Part shown: positions 53,071-62,094 of the stretch, piece after piece
How the letters are laid out: each line of letters opens with the position of its first letter
Numbering within the stretch: position 1 is the first letter of the stretch
From: JAKLQR01 sp963753165
GTDB lineage: Bacteria; Nitrospirota; Thermodesulfovibrionia; Thermodesulfovibrionales; SM23-35
Direction of reading: 5' to 3'
DNA: 64,000 nucleotides
Assembly: GCA_963753165.1 (NCBI GenBank)
Contig: CAVWBP010000009.1
Coordinates: 186,001 to 250,000, forward strand
Position numbers and translations under genes: made by a program
The notes under the pieces: generated by a model
Seen by the model: only the letters and a program-made list of their open reading frames with translations
Database searches by the model: none
Told to the model about the DNA's origin: nothing

Positions 53071-53986
53071 AGCAGCACTTCTCATACTGAAAATCTGCAT
53101 CAGCTCCGGACTTCTCTACCTCGTTCTCTCAAGAACCGGCCTCGATCGGGTATTCCTTGTATTGAGAAATCTCAGTCCGGCCGCTTTTTTCTCTGCAATA
53201 GCGCTTTATCTCTTTGCCCAGTTTATATCCACCGTGCGCTGGAAACTTCTCCTCCCGGGAGAGATGAAAATGCGGAAACTGTTTTCGCTCTATATGATCG
53301 GGTCGTTCTTCAATACCTTTCTCCCTGGACTGGTTGGAGGAGATGCGGTGAAAGGCTATTATCTCTATCAGGCAACCGGGAAAGGTACCCTCGCATTTGC
53401 CTCTGTTTTTATGGACAGGTATCTCGGCTTATTTGTAATGATCGTCATAAGCGCACTGGCCTTTCCTTTCGGCTATCCGTATTTTCAGGGCTCTGACATT
53501 GTGTGGCTCCTCCCTGCCGCTGTGGTATCTTTTTTTATCGCGAGCGTTCTCATCTTCGGTCTTCGCCTTGGCAACAGGATACCGATGCTCTCGGCCTTTT
53601 ATTCTTCTTTTCACGCATACCGGAACCAGAAGAATACTATGGCACACGCACTGCTCATATCTGTTGTTGTCCAATTTTCCGGCTTTCTTGCTGTCTATGT
53701 CCTTGCCCTTGGTCTTGGGCAGAACGTCCCCTTTCTTTCGCTGCTCGTATTTCTTCCCCTCGTCATTCTTTTTACCATGCTCCCTATCTCGATCTCCGGG
53801 CTTGGGGTCAGGGAAGGGGCTTTCATACTCTTTTTTGGACTCATTGGCATAAAACCCGAGGCGGCAACAGCAATTTCGTTGTCGTGGTTTCTTACGATAT
53901 CTGCAGGCAACCTCCTCGGGCTTGTTGAATACATCAGATACAAAAAAGAAGGTTTACAGATTCATGTCACCGGACACAAGAACTGA
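53051..53986 (+). CDS. Lysylphosphatidylglycerol synthase TM-like / flippase-like membrane protein
   Basis: 311 residues with about eight membrane spans and no soluble domain. The UPF0104 pattern is present: FISTVRWKLLLPG, FFNTFLPGLVGGDAVKGYYL, FMDRYLGLFVMIVISAL, ISGLGVREGAFILFF. Members are proposed to move lipids or lipid-linked sugars. The TTG start lies 20 bases inside the end of the GT2 gene, which suggests it handles the lipid-linked sugar made by that enzyme. Confidence 0.85.
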   Translation: MALKANKAALLILKICISSGLLYLVLSRTGLDRVFLVLRNLSPAAFFSAIALYLFAQFISTVRWKLLLPGEMKMRKLFSLYMIGSFFNTFLPGLVGGDAVKGYYLYQATGKGTLAFASVFMDRYLGLFVMIVISALAFPFGYPYFQGSDIVWLLPAAVVSFFIASVLIFGLRLGNRIPMLSAFYSSFHAYRNQKNTMAHALLISVVVQFSGFLAVYVLALGLGQNVPFLSLLVFLPLVILFTMLPISISGLGVREGAFILFFGLIGIKPEAATAISLSWFLTISAGNLLGLVEYIRYKKEGLQIHVTGHKN

Positions 53987-54003
53987 GTAAAAGGAGGTAT
54001 TCC

Positions 54004-54498
54004 ATGTATCTTTATCTGGTGCAGCATGGAGCAGCCAAAAGGGAAGAGGAAGACCCTTCCAGGCCTCTCTCCTCACAGGGGCTGCTGGATATTACAAGGG
54101 TTGCTTCCTACCTTTCCAAACTCGATATCAGGGGGGATGATATAATTCACAGTACAAAATTGCGGGCGCGGCAGACAGCAGAAGTACTCTATGAATATCT
54201 CAAACCGATGAAAGGAATATCGGAAAAAGATGGCCTGTCACCCCTTGAGAATCCGGAAATATGGAAGGAGAGGCTGACCGGTTTATCGGACAACCTGTTT
54301 CTTGTCGGTCATCTCCCCCATCTTGCCGGACTCTCTTCCCTCCTCCTGTGCGGTGATGCGGAAAAGAATATCATTACTTTTCAGATGGCAGGGGTCGTGT
54401 GTCTGAAGAGAAACGAATCAGGGATATGGTCTCTGCAGTGGATGATAACGCCGCAGACTGTTGCGGGAGAGACAGCGGGGTCCTGTGACTCGTTGTAA
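54004..54498 (+). CDS. sixA: Phosphohistidine phosphatase SixA
   Basis: Histidine-phosphatase-superfamily enzyme of 164 residues that removes phosphate from His-phosphorylated signalling domains. The catalytic motif near the start is VQHGAA (QHG in place of RHG), followed by KLRARQTAEVL and the second His in FLVGHLPHLAGL. AAAGGAGG precedes the ATG. No phosphorelay partner is adjacent. Confidence 0.88.
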   Translation: MYLYLVQHGAAKREEEDPSRPLSSQGLLDITRVASYLSKLDIRGDDIIHSTKLRARQTAEVLYEYLKPMKGISEKDGLSPLENPEIWKERLTGLSDNLFLVGHLPHLAGLSSLLLCGDAEKNIITFQMAGVVCLKRNESGIWSLQWMITPQTVAGETAGSCDSL

Positions 54499-54535
54499 GA
54501 GTAACCCGGATAGTAAAGATTGAGAGGAGACTGGA

Positions 54536-55918
54536 ATGGAGCTGAAATTTCTTGGTGGCGCACGGATGGTGACAGGGTCCTGTTTTTATCTGGAGTGCAA
54601 TGCACTGAAGATGCTCGTAGAATGCGGGCTCTCTCAGGGTGAGGATGCAGACGAAATAAACAGGACAGAGTTTGATTTCCGGCCTGAGGAGATCAGGTAT
54701 ATCTTTATCACCCATGCCCACCTGGACCATTCGGGCATGCTGCCGAGGATTACAAGGGAGGGATTCCGGGGGAGGATTCTCACTACGCCTGCTACAAGGG
54801 ATCTTCTCGAATTCATGCTCTCGGATTCCGCGCATATTCAGGAAAATGATGCGCTGTGGATGACGAGAAAGGCGGAAAGAGCAGGCATGCCTCCTGTCTC
54901 TCCACTGTATACGATCGATGATGTGAGGAACGTAATGGAGCTTTTCGAGACAAAAACATACAACACTGTTTTCCCTCTCGGCAATGGAGTGAAGTACCGG
55001 TTTGTTGAAGCCGGCCATATTCTCGGCTCCGGCTCGCTTGAACTCTGGTTTCAGGACGGCGCGCAAGAGAAGAAGATCGTGTTTTCAGGTGATATCGGGA
55101 AGAGGGGGAATCCCATCCTGCAGGATCCCTCAGCCCCTGCTGCAGCTGATTTTATCGTCATGGAGTCCACCTACGGCAACAGACTCCATAAGCCTCTGAA
55201 AGACAGTATAGACGAGCTCGCTGAAGCGATCAAGACAACGTTCAAAAAAGGCGGCAATGTCTATATCCCCTCTTTTGCAGTGGGGAGGACTCAGGATCTG
55301 CTCTATATCCTCAACGATCTCGTGAGAGAGAAGAAGCTCCCAGGTCTGCAGGTGTACATCGATAGTCCGCTCGCAGAAGAGGCAACAAAAGTCTACCTGG
55401 CGCATCCGGAGCTTTTTGACGATGAAGCCAAGAGACTTTTTGCGAAACTGGATTTTGATCCCGCCGTCAGGCTGCACTTCGTGCAGAACGTCCAGGGTTC
55501 GATGGCCCTGAATAAAATAAAATCAGGGATTGTCGTGATCGCAGGGAGCGGAATGTGCGACGGCGGGAGGATCCGTCATCACCTGAAGCATAACCTTTGG
55601 CGGCGTGAATGCAGTATTGTGTTCGTCGGGTTCCAGGGCAAAGGGACCCTCGGGAGGAAGATCGTCGACAGGGCAAGGAGTGTGAACATCCTCGGTGAGG
55701 AGATTGCGGTAAGGGCTTCGATCTATACCATCAATGGCTTCTCCGCACATGCAGACAGGGCGGAACTCATGGCATGGCTCTCGTATTTTCGCAATGCACC
55801 GGAAGTTTTTATCGTGCACGGTGAAGAGGAGGTGGCGCTCTCGTTTGGTGCACTGGTAAAGGAGAAATTTGGTTTCACAACGCATGTGCCTGCGAAGGGA
55901 GATGTTTTTACCCTCTGA
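54536..55918 (+). CDS. Beta-CASP metallo-beta-lactamase-fold RNA hydrolase
   Basis: 460 residues of the CPSF73/RNase J-like family with an RNA-specificity domain. Zinc motif THAHLDHSGMLPR, then the metal Asp in VFSGDIGKRGNP, the beta-CASP region (IPSFAVGRTQDLLYIL), GSGMCDGGRIRHHLKHNL and the C-terminal GFSAHADRAELMAWL. The length suits a stand-alone nuclease; RNA processing is the usual role, but the substrate here is unknown. Confidence 0.9.
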   Translation: MELKFLGGARMVTGSCFYLECNALKMLVECGLSQGEDADEINRTEFDFRPEEIRYIFITHAHLDHSGMLPRITREGFRGRILTTPATRDLLEFMLSDSAHIQENDALWMTRKAERAGMPPVSPLYTIDDVRNVMELFETKTYNTVFPLGNGVKYRFVEAGHILGSGSLELWFQDGAQEKKIVFSGDIGKRGNPILQDPSAPAAADFIVMESTYGNRLHKPLKDSIDELAEAIKTTFKKGGNVYIPSFAVGRTQDLLYILNDLVREKKLPGLQVYIDSPLAEEATKVYLAHPELFDDEAKRLFAKLDFDPAVRLHFVQNVQGSMALNKIKSGIVVIAGSGMCDGGRIRHHLKHNLWRRECSIVFVGFQGKGTLGRKIVDRARSVNILGEEIAVRASIYTINGFSAHADRAELMAWLSYFRNAPEVFIVHGEEEVALSFGALVKEKFGFTTHVPAKGDVFTL

Positions 55919-55978
55919 TATGGAGGAGGGACCGCTGCTCATGTGCATCAGGATTCCGAAATATTTTAAAATACCGCT

Positions 55979-56353
55979 ATGAAGGCAAAGAAAAACCTTA
56001 TCGTTATCGGTGACCGGGTTCTCATCGACCCGGATGAAGGTATGGACAAGACAAGTTCAGGGCTTTATCTCCCGGATACTGTGAAAGCAAAGGAGAAAGT
56101 TGTCGGAGGCTATGTGGTAAAAGCAGGGCCGGGCTACGCAATCCATAACCCGAATGTTTCCGACGAACCCTGGGCTGCGGGCACGACCCAAGAAGTAAGG
56201 TATATCCCCCTGCAGGCAACCGAAGGAGATTATGCAATATTCCTTAAGGATTCTGCCATGGAGATAGAGTTTGAAGGGAAGAAATACCTTATCGTCCCCC
56301 ATTCTTCAATTCTTGCGCTCGTCCGGACAGAGTTAACCGATGGGGACAGTTGA
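55979..56353 (+). CDS. GroES-like co-chaperone (Cpn10 family variant)
   Basis: 124 residues with the Cpn10 beta-barrel pattern: LIVIGDRVLIDPDEG, TSSGLYLPDTVKAKEKVVGG, and the C-terminal KKYLIVPHSSILALV. It is longer than classical GroES (about 95), with an extra segment (NPNVSDEPWAAGTTQEVRYI). No groEL lies nearby, so it is a second, variant form rather than the main co-chaperone. Confidence 0.8.
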   Translation: MKAKKNLIVIGDRVLIDPDEGMDKTSSGLYLPDTVKAKEKVVGGYVVKAGPGYAIHNPNVSDEPWAAGTTQEVRYIPLQATEGDYAIFLKDSAMEIEFEGKKYLIVPHSSILALVRTELTDGDS

Positions 56354-56359
56354 AATCCT

Positions 56360-56908
56360 TTAATAATTCTTTTCCAGGTTTTTCAGCTGCGTAGAGGCGG
56401 TCTGTATGGCTTTTTTAATCTCCGCATTGTGGGTATCAAAAACGAGAATAGACTTCCAGGTTGCGATTGCTGCCTTAAGATTTCCCCTTCTGTATTCTTC
56501 AAGCCCCCGCACATCAAGGTGTTTTGAACAATTTTTCATGCCGGCATGAAGTGCGTCTTTCGAAAATGAGAAAGAACCTGCACGCATTCCGGCGGGAGGG
56601 AAATATTGAAGCAGGACATGATACAGGTATCCTGCAGAGGGGAAGTCCTCTTTTTCATAGGCGTGGTCAGCGCTTTTTTTGATGTATTCGATCACCTGAA
56701 TATAATCATTGCCCAGTCTGGTGTCGTCAAGGTTATCATTCCAGGCGCGCTGATATGTTTGCAATGCGTTATGGTATTCATATGCCCTGAGATACCCCTG
56801 TGCGGTCTTCGAGAGGGAATCTCTGTCAGGACTCTGCCTCAGAGAGGAGCAGGAAAAGAGGAAAAGAGATAACGCAACAACAATGAATTTATAGAGGAGT
56901 CCTTTCAT
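56360..56908 (-). CDS. Lipoprotein of unknown function with TPR-like helices
   Basis: 182 residues with a lipoprotein signal (KFIVVALSLFLFSCSS; lipobox Cys at about residue 20). The mature part is helical and repeats a pattern like TPR units (GYLRAYEYHNALQTYQRAWN, YRRGNLKAAIATWKSILVFD). It overlaps the HD-GYP sensor gene by 4 bases on the same strand, so the pair may form one signalling unit. Confidence 0.7.
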   Translation of the reverse strand: MKGLLYKFIVVALSLFLFSCSSLRQSPDRDSLSKTAQGYLRAYEYHNALQTYQRAWNDNLDDTRLGNDYIQVIEYIKKSADHAYEKEDFPSAGYLYHVLLQYFPPAGMRAGSFSFSKDALHAGMKNCSKHLDVRGLEEYRRGNLKAAIATWKSILVFDTHNAEIKKAIQTASTQLKNLEKNY

Positions 56909-58281
56909 GAAAGAGACCTCACCACCGGCAGGATTTTATTGTCCCGGATCGCCTCGATGAATATCTTGACAAGCAGGGGATCGAATTGCGTACCGGAGTA
57001 GTTGAGAAGCTCTTTGAAGGCTTCTTCCTCTGAAAGTGCATTCCTGTATGGCCTTTGTGAGGTCATGGCGTCATAGGCGTCGGCAATGGCAATAATCGAA
57101 GCAGAGAAAGGAATCTGGTCTTTACTTAATCCATCAGGATATCCTTCTCCATTAAACCATTCATGATGATGTTTCACTGCGGGAATATATTTCACCAGCG
57201 AGGGGGCCTTGCTCAGAATTTCAGCGCCGATTTCCGGATGATGCATCATCTGTCCATATTCAGACGTATCAAGTTTGTCTCTCTTGTTCAGAATTATATC
57301 CGGAGTCTTGATTTTTCCCACATCATGGAAAAGACAGGCGATCTCGAGATCGTCGAGTTCTTTTTTCCCGAGACCGAGCGCCTGTCCAACTTTCATGGAT
57401 AATCCGGCTACCCTTGTCGAATGGCCGAGGGTATACGGATCTCTTGCATCGATCGCTGCTGCAAGCACTTGTACGGTCGCTACATATGCTTCTTCCAGTT
57501 CCTGCGCATAGGTATTCAGGCTCTGTTTCTGTTCGTGTATTAATCGGGACATTTCATTGAAGTTTTCTGTCAGCCTCCCAAGTTCGTCCTTTGAATAAAC
57601 CCTGAGAGGGTTACTGCGTTTGCCTTTCTTAATTTCATCGACTCCTGCAGAAAGTTCATGAATCGGTCTTGTAAGAATAGCGGAGAGCAAGACAATTCCG
57701 ATAATTCCGAGAAAGAATGTTGCAGCAAACCCTGAGAGTATTCTTCTCCGGGCTCTTTGGTTTAAATCAATAAGCAACGATTTGTTCATGCCGACAAGCA
57801 CAGCGCCAAGCTGTTTTTCTTTGAACATAATCGGGGTCACTATCTCGAAATAACTGCGGGAAGCGTCTGATATTTCTTGAATAACGGTGTGGTCTGAAGT
57901 TTCTTTCAGAAGGGTTCCCGTGGCAGGCTTTAAAATTGTGCCCCGTTGTGCCGGATCAGAATGGGTAATGACTGTGTCGTCCGCATTCACCACTGCAATA
58001 TACTCTATATCAGTGTTCAAATTCTGCAATTTCGTGATGATGGCATCAATCCCCAGCCAGTCTCCAAGAAGCATGCTGTGCGCTGCCGATACCGCGGTGC
58101 TTCTCCCCAGAGATTCTCCGCGTTTTATCAGTTCGTTCAGGACATACTGGTCTGTCATCCGTACAATGAACATATAAAAAATAAAGGTAGTCACCACGAG
58201 GACCGCAAGGAGGAATAACGCAAGCTTAAACCGTATATTTTCAAATATCCGTATTTTTATTCTATTCAGTCTGCTGATCAT
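56905..58281 (-). CDS. Membrane HD-GYP phosphodiesterase with sensor and HAMP domains
   Basis: 458 residues: TM1 (about 20-42), a periplasmic sensor region (45-175, with VVNADDTVITHSDPAQRG), TM2 (about 185-205), HAMP (206-258), a short coiled coil, then HD-GYP from about 265: YTLGHSTRVAGLSM, LFHDVGKIKTPD, HHPEIGAEIL, HHHEWFNGEGYPDGL and IADAYDAMTSQRPYR. All HD-GYP metal ligands look present, so active c-di-GMP hydrolysis is expected. Confidence 0.9.
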   Translation of the reverse strand: MISRLNRIKIRIFENIRFKLALFLLAVLVVTTFIFYMFIVRMTDQYVLNELIKRGESLGRSTAVSAAHSMLLGDWLGIDAIITKLQNLNTDIEYIAVVNADDTVITHSDPAQRGTILKPATGTLLKETSDHTVIQEISDASRSYFEIVTPIMFKEKQLGAVLVGMNKSLLIDLNQRARRRILSGFAATFFLGIIGIVLLSAILTRPIHELSAGVDEIKKGKRSNPLRVYSKDELGRLTENFNEMSRLIHEQKQSLNTYAQELEEAYVATVQVLAAAIDARDPYTLGHSTRVAGLSMKVGQALGLGKKELDDLEIACLFHDVGKIKTPDIILNKRDKLDTSEYGQMMHHPEIGAEILSKAPSLVKYIPAVKHHHEWFNGEGYPDGLSKDQIPFSASIIAIADAYDAMTSQRPYRNALSEEEAFKELLNYSGTQFDPLLVKIFIEAIRDNKILPVVRSLS

Positions 58282-58404
58282 GGATTCGACGCCTGGCCGG
58301 GTTTCCTTATCTTGCTATAGAATATTATCAAATGCTTACTATAAAATCAAAACAGGAGTGTTGGTCCGCAACGTCCTGTTTTGTCATCCTCCGGTTTGAC
58401 CGGT

Positions 58405-58475
58405 CTACGACTCACAGAGGGGACCCATAAATCCATAACCCATTGAAATAAATGGATTCACTCTGTGAGTCGTAG
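58405..58475. repeat. Long hairpin with perfect 15-bp arms
   Basis: CTACGACTCACAGAG (58405-58419) and CTCTGTGAGTCGTAG (58461-58475) are exact inverted repeats. The loop contains a second stem (AATCCAT with ATGGATT). A GTCATCCTCCGG-type repeat end adjoins at 58377. No T-run follows, so it is more likely a mobile palindrome than a terminator. The rest of the 58282-58600 gap holds nothing I can name. Confidence 0.6.
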
Positions 58476-58602
58476 TTAAAATACAAGTTTATGGACAGAT
58501 TCTCTATTATACCCTTTCCGGATGTAGCTGGTGTAAGGTCCTCTATAGTACATGTTCTCCTCTGATTTTTTGGCGCTGGAGTTGGAGGCACTTATGGTAC
58601 CC

Positions 58603-58644
58603 TTGACAAGGAAATCGTTTTATGATTCAATTGATTCAATTGAA
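58603..58644 (+). promoter_or_regulatory. Promoter with 19-bp palindromic operator for the DUF4325 gene
   Basis: TTGACA (58603-58608) is followed after 17 bases by a weak -10 (TTCAAT, 58626-58631) that forms the left edge of the palindrome TTCAATTGATTCAATTGAA (58626-58644), perfect apart from its centre. The start codon follows 8 bases later. A repressor bound here would cover the -10 box and transcription start; the winged-helix protein encoded just downstream is the natural candidate. Confidence 0.55.
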
Positions 58645-58652
58645 AGAAGAAT

Positions 58653-59213
58653 ATGATTTCCTGCAATCTAAAAAATATCCTCGAACAAGAACTCCTTAAC
58701 CGTTCATCTGATCTTGTTACCCGTCAGTCCGGGCAAAACATAAGGAACCGAATCGAGAGGGATATCGAGAAAGAAAAAGACGGTGAGGTTATAGCCCTTG
58801 ATTTCTCGAATATCGGAATTATCGATTATTCCTGCGCCGATGAAATTATCGCCAAGCTCATCTCCCGCCTCCTCGGTGGCGAATATGGAGAAAAGTATAT
58901 TATCCTTACGGGACTGAATGAGAATCAGAAGGAGAATATCGAGGTTGCGCTTGAGAGAAAAGAACTGGCTGTGCCGGCGCGGATGGAGGACGGCAGGCAA
59001 ATCCTTATCGGTAGTCTGAATAATTATTTGCGAGAGACGTTGGATTTTATTATGAAAAAAGGGAAAATAACCGCCAAAGACCTGTCGGATGCGCTGAAAC
59101 TCGGGATGAACACGAGCGGGACACGCCTCCTGAACCTCCACAAGAAGAAGCTCGTGAAGAGGATAGAGGAGACACGAAACGGCGGGAGGATTCTGGTCTA
59201 TGAACATGTATAA
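58653..59213 (+). CDS. DUF4325 (STAS-like) protein with C-terminal winged helix
   Basis: 186 residues. Residues 40-105 match the STAS-like DUF4325 pattern (VIALDFSNIGIIDYSCADEI, then LISRLLGG). From about 125 a winged-helix-like region follows (KKGKITAKDLSDALKLGMNT, SGTRLLNLHKKKLVKRIEET, GGRILVYEH). The mix of an anti-sigma-antagonist-like domain and a DNA-binding domain suggests a regulator, probably of itself given the palindrome at 58626-58644. It precedes rmuC by 27 bases. Confidence 0.75.
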   Translation: MISCNLKNILEQELLNRSSDLVTRQSGQNIRNRIERDIEKEKDGEVIALDFSNIGIIDYSCADEIIAKLISRLLGGEYGEKYIILTGLNENQKENIEVALERKELAVPARMEDGRQILIGSLNNYLRETLDFIMKKGKITAKDLSDALKLGMNTSGTRLLNLHKKKLVKRIEETRNGGRILVYEHV

Positions 59214-59240
59214 TAATGAAGCCCGGGAAAGAGGTATCCA

Positions 59241-60638
59241 TTGACGACATCCATACTATATTTTGTTTCCGGCCTGATAATAGGCGGCATTATCGCATGG
59301 CTCCTTGCAATTTCACGCCGGCAGCGACAGTCGGACAAACAGGTCTCCGATATCCAGTCGTCATATGCAAACCAGCTCACGGAACTGGAAAAAATGGCAA
59401 GCGGAGCCGAGGCGCGCGTAGAGGAACTGAGGCAGCAGGTTCAGCACAAGGATTTCGAGCTTGAACAGACAAGAAACGAGCTTGACATCGAGCGTGAAAT
59501 GAAGGCGAGACTCGAGGAAGCCCAGAAACACCTGAAAGAAGAGAGAGAACGATTTGAGTCAATGGCAGCCAGGCTCAGCGATACATTTAAGGCCCTCTCT
59601 CTGGATGCCCTCACAAAAAATACCGAGGAATTCAAAAAATATGCAGATGATTTTATCCGGCTTGCTGAAGAGAAACTGAAGACCCAGACGGTAGACGGTA
59701 AGAAGGAACTCGACGGCAAAAAGGAACTGATTGACCAGAATATCGAGGCGATAGGGAAAACACTCTCCGAGGTTCAGAGAAAAATCGAGGAAGTTGGCAA
59801 GGCGAGTGGTGAGAAATTTACTGAGGTTGCTACCCTTATTAAAAAGCACGAAGAAGTTACGTTCACCCTGAAGGAGACTACCGAACGGCTCAGTCATGCG
59901 CTTGCAAGCTCCAAAAAAAGAGGTGAGTGGGGTGAACGTATGGCAGAAGATATCATCCGTCTTGTGGGCATGGTGGAAGGGATTAATTACATAAAACAGA
60001 AGACGATGGACAGTTCATCAGGCAGGCCGGACTATACTTTCTATCTTCCGAACCAGATGAAGGTCAATATGGATGTAAAGTTCCCGGTTGACAATTATAT
60101 ACACTATCTCAATGCAGAATCTGATCACGACAGGAAACGGTACAGAGATGAACTCTTAAAGAATACAAAAGTCATGATGAAACAGTTGACTTCACGCGAT
60201 TACATTAATCCTGCCGAAAATACGGTCGATTATGTGCTTATGTTTATCCCGAATGAACAGGTATTCAGTTTTATCAATGAAGCGGACACAACAATCATGG
60301 ATGAGGCACTGAAACAGAAAGTTATCTTATGTTCTCCTTTTACCTTATATGCAGTGCTTGCGGTTATAAGACAGGCAATCGAGAATTTCAATCTTGAACG
60401 GACCGCTGCGGAAATACTAAACCTGCTGAGTGAGTTTTCGAAGCAATGGAATGCCTATAAGGATAAATTCACAAGCATGGGTGAGAGACTGGATGCAGCA
60501 AAAAAGGAATACGATATTCTCGTCACGACGAGGAGCAATATGCTTGAGAGACCCCTGAAAAAAATAGAAGAAATCAGAAAGCAGACAGCCATTGACTCTG
60601 ATGAGAAGATAAAACTTGATGAAACAGCGTTACTTTGA
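59241..60638 (+). CDS. rmuC: DNA recombination protein RmuC
   Basis: 465 residues: an N-terminal membrane anchor (ILYFVSGLIIGGIIAWLLAI), a long coiled coil (about 30-200) and the RmuC nuclease-like domain (about 215-400: SSKKRGEWGERMAEDIIRL, MKVNMDVKFPVDNYIHYLNA, FIPNEQVFSFI). The family limits DNA inversions in E. coli and is related to restriction-endonuclease folds. TTG start. Probably co-transcribed with the DUF4325 gene. Confidence 0.93.
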   Translation: MTTSILYFVSGLIIGGIIAWLLAISRRQRQSDKQVSDIQSSYANQLTELEKMASGAEARVEELRQQVQHKDFELEQTRNELDIEREMKARLEEAQKHLKEERERFESMAARLSDTFKALSLDALTKNTEEFKKYADDFIRLAEEKLKTQTVDGKKELDGKKELIDQNIEAIGKTLSEVQRKIEEVGKASGEKFTEVATLIKKHEEVTFTLKETTERLSHALASSKKRGEWGERMAEDIIRLVGMVEGINYIKQKTMDSSSGRPDYTFYLPNQMKVNMDVKFPVDNYIHYLNAESDHDRKRYRDELLKNTKVMMKQLTSRDYINPAENTVDYVLMFIPNEQVFSFINEADTTIMDEALKQKVILCSPFTLYAVLAVIRQAIENFNLERTAAEILNLLSEFSKQWNAYKDKFTSMGERLDAAKKEYDILVTTRSNMLERPLKKIEEIRKQTAIDSDEKIKLDETALL

Positions 60639-60714
60639 TAACGTTATGGTGGATACATATATGGGTATATAAGACCATTATAGGAATACAATACAAACAA
60701 AGGAGGAGGGAACC

Positions 60715-60996
60715 ATGTCAGAAAAGTTAAGTCATGAGGAGTTTGTTAAGAAGGCTGTCGTGAGTTTAAGGAAGGAAGGGTACAAGGGTATTCACAGTGT
60801 TTACTCAGGATTCAACGAGGCGTTCAAAAAATATTTCGAAGGCGAAAACCCTGTTGAGGTTACGAATAAACTGTCAGGCGAAGGGAAGATAACTATAAGG
60901 CCTGTCAGGGGTGGTGTCATGCTCTATCTGCCCGAAGAGGCGCCGGCGTCCAAGAGTTCTGCGGATGAAGCCCTGCACAAAATGGGCATTAAATAA
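60715..60996 (+). CDS. Small soluble protein of unknown function (93 residues)
   Basis: Preceded by a very strong ribosome site (AAAGGAGGAGG). Reads MSEKLSHEEFVKKAVVSLRK, with a middle pattern FNEAFKKYFEGENPVEVTNK, then ITIRPVRGGVMLYLPEEA. No signal peptide, Cys or membrane span; a compact alpha/beta fold is likely. I do not recognise the family. The strong ribosome site suggests an abundant protein. Confidence 0.8.
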   Translation: MSEKLSHEEFVKKAVVSLRKEGYKGIHSVYSGFNEAFKKYFEGENPVEVTNKLSGEGKITIRPVRGGVMLYLPEEAPASKSSADEALHKMGIK

Positions 60997-61108
60997 TTAA
61001 ATAGTGTCCGGTGTTTCTCAGAAGGCCTGAGAATTGAAGAAAATCCGGAGCGGCTTCAGGGAAAATACAGTGGAGATGTCCGGATAGAAGAGGGTAAGCA
61101 AGGAAATG

Positions 61109-61642
61109 CTATGAGAGGGGATCGGCCCCGATGGTATGAAGCCATCCCCTGATCTCTTTTTTCATTGTTTTTGCGTTATCACTGTGCCAGCGTTTTCTTT
61201 CTTTGGGATGATGTACTAACACGTCTTTAAAGTTCCTGAACGCTCCTTTTCCATCGAGGGCGTCGCGCAGCTTTGTTTTCAGCGCGGGGTCTGTGACCGT
61301 ATCAATAAACCGGGACATGGATTCATAGGCGACAGAGGAAGGTCTTTCCGGTATCCTGAAATATCGTCCACTTTCGTCAAGCAGAATTTCGAGTATTATC
61401 TCAACCTCGTCTTCCATATATTCCGGCAGGTCGGGCACTTCATCAAATTCTATGGATTCAATCTCGTCCATCAAATCATCAAATTCCTCAACATGCAGGC
61501 TGGATTGAGCTTCCTCCAGCATTTCTTCGGAGAAGGCGATCACTTCCCCGGTTTCGATATCGAGGAAATAATCGAAGTTGTCGCGTACGACGTCTTCCAT
61601 CGCCTTCTGAATCTCGTCAAAATTCACTTTGAGCTTTTTCAT
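61109..61642 (-). CDS. UPF0158 family protein
   Basis: 177 residues, acidic, of the uncharacterised UPF0158 family: FDEIQKAMEDVVRDNFDYFL, DIETGEVIAFSEE, then SMSRFIDTVTDPALKTKLRD and GKGAFRNFKDVLVHHPKERK, the typical C-terminal block. Its start overlaps the DUF1284 gene by 26 bases, so the two are coupled. Confidence 0.87.
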   Translation of the reverse strand: MKKLKVNFDEIQKAMEDVVRDNFDYFLDIETGEVIAFSEEMLEEAQSSLHVEEFDDLMDEIESIEFDEVPDLPEYMEDEVEIILEILLDESGRYFRIPERPSSVAYESMSRFIDTVTDPALKTKLRDALDGKGAFRNFKDVLVHHPKERKRWHSDNAKTMKKEIRGWLHTIGADPLS

Positions 61643-62057
61643 CGAGCAGGAGGGTAAAAATTTTGTTATTCCTGCATACGGAAAACCAGTCGCATCCCCT
61701 GCAGAATTTCCCGCTCCAGGAAGCGAATATTTCCGGCATGCGTGCTTTTATTTCAGGCCATGAGATCTTCACCCGGGACCGGATACGGAGCAATTCAATT
61801 GCTGCCCTGTCCATTCCCCTGATCTCTTTCTCGGAATCTTCACGATAGAGGCAGCGTTTTTCCTGCAGAGAAGGACATGCACTGCAGACATCGTCGGCGC
61901 CCTCACAAATATTGATCTGTTCCCCTGCCTCTGCCCTCTCCAGAACATTCCTGAGATTTGCCACAAAGTCAGGGCTGTATCCTTCGCCATTGAAGAAATG
62001 AAGGCATATCAGGTGATGACCTCTCAGCCTGACAGGTAATTTATGCATAGATTTCAT
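61617..62057 (-). CDS. DUF1284 Cys-rich protein
   Basis: 146 residues with the family start VRLRGHHLICLHFFNGEGYS and several cysteines (VCSACPSLQEKRCLY; KFCRGCDWFSVC), suggesting an iron-sulfur cluster or zinc site. Function unknown. It lies downstream of the broken queC gene on the same strand and upstream of the UPF0158 gene. Confidence 0.87.
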   Translation of the reverse strand: MKSMHKLPVRLRGHHLICLHFFNGEGYSPDFVANLRNVLERAEAGEQINICEGADDVCSACPSLQEKRCLYREDSEKEIRGMDRAAIELLRIRSRVKISWPEIKARMPEIFASWSGKFCRGCDWFSVCRNNKIFTLLLDEKAQSEF

Positions 62058-62094
62058 AAGTAGTATCCCAATATTTCACCTGGCGAAAGATTTG

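Noticed and set aside
54004..54498. Phosphoglycerate mutase
   Set aside because: Too short, with a QHG motif and SixA-type residues, so phosphohistidine phosphatase fits better.
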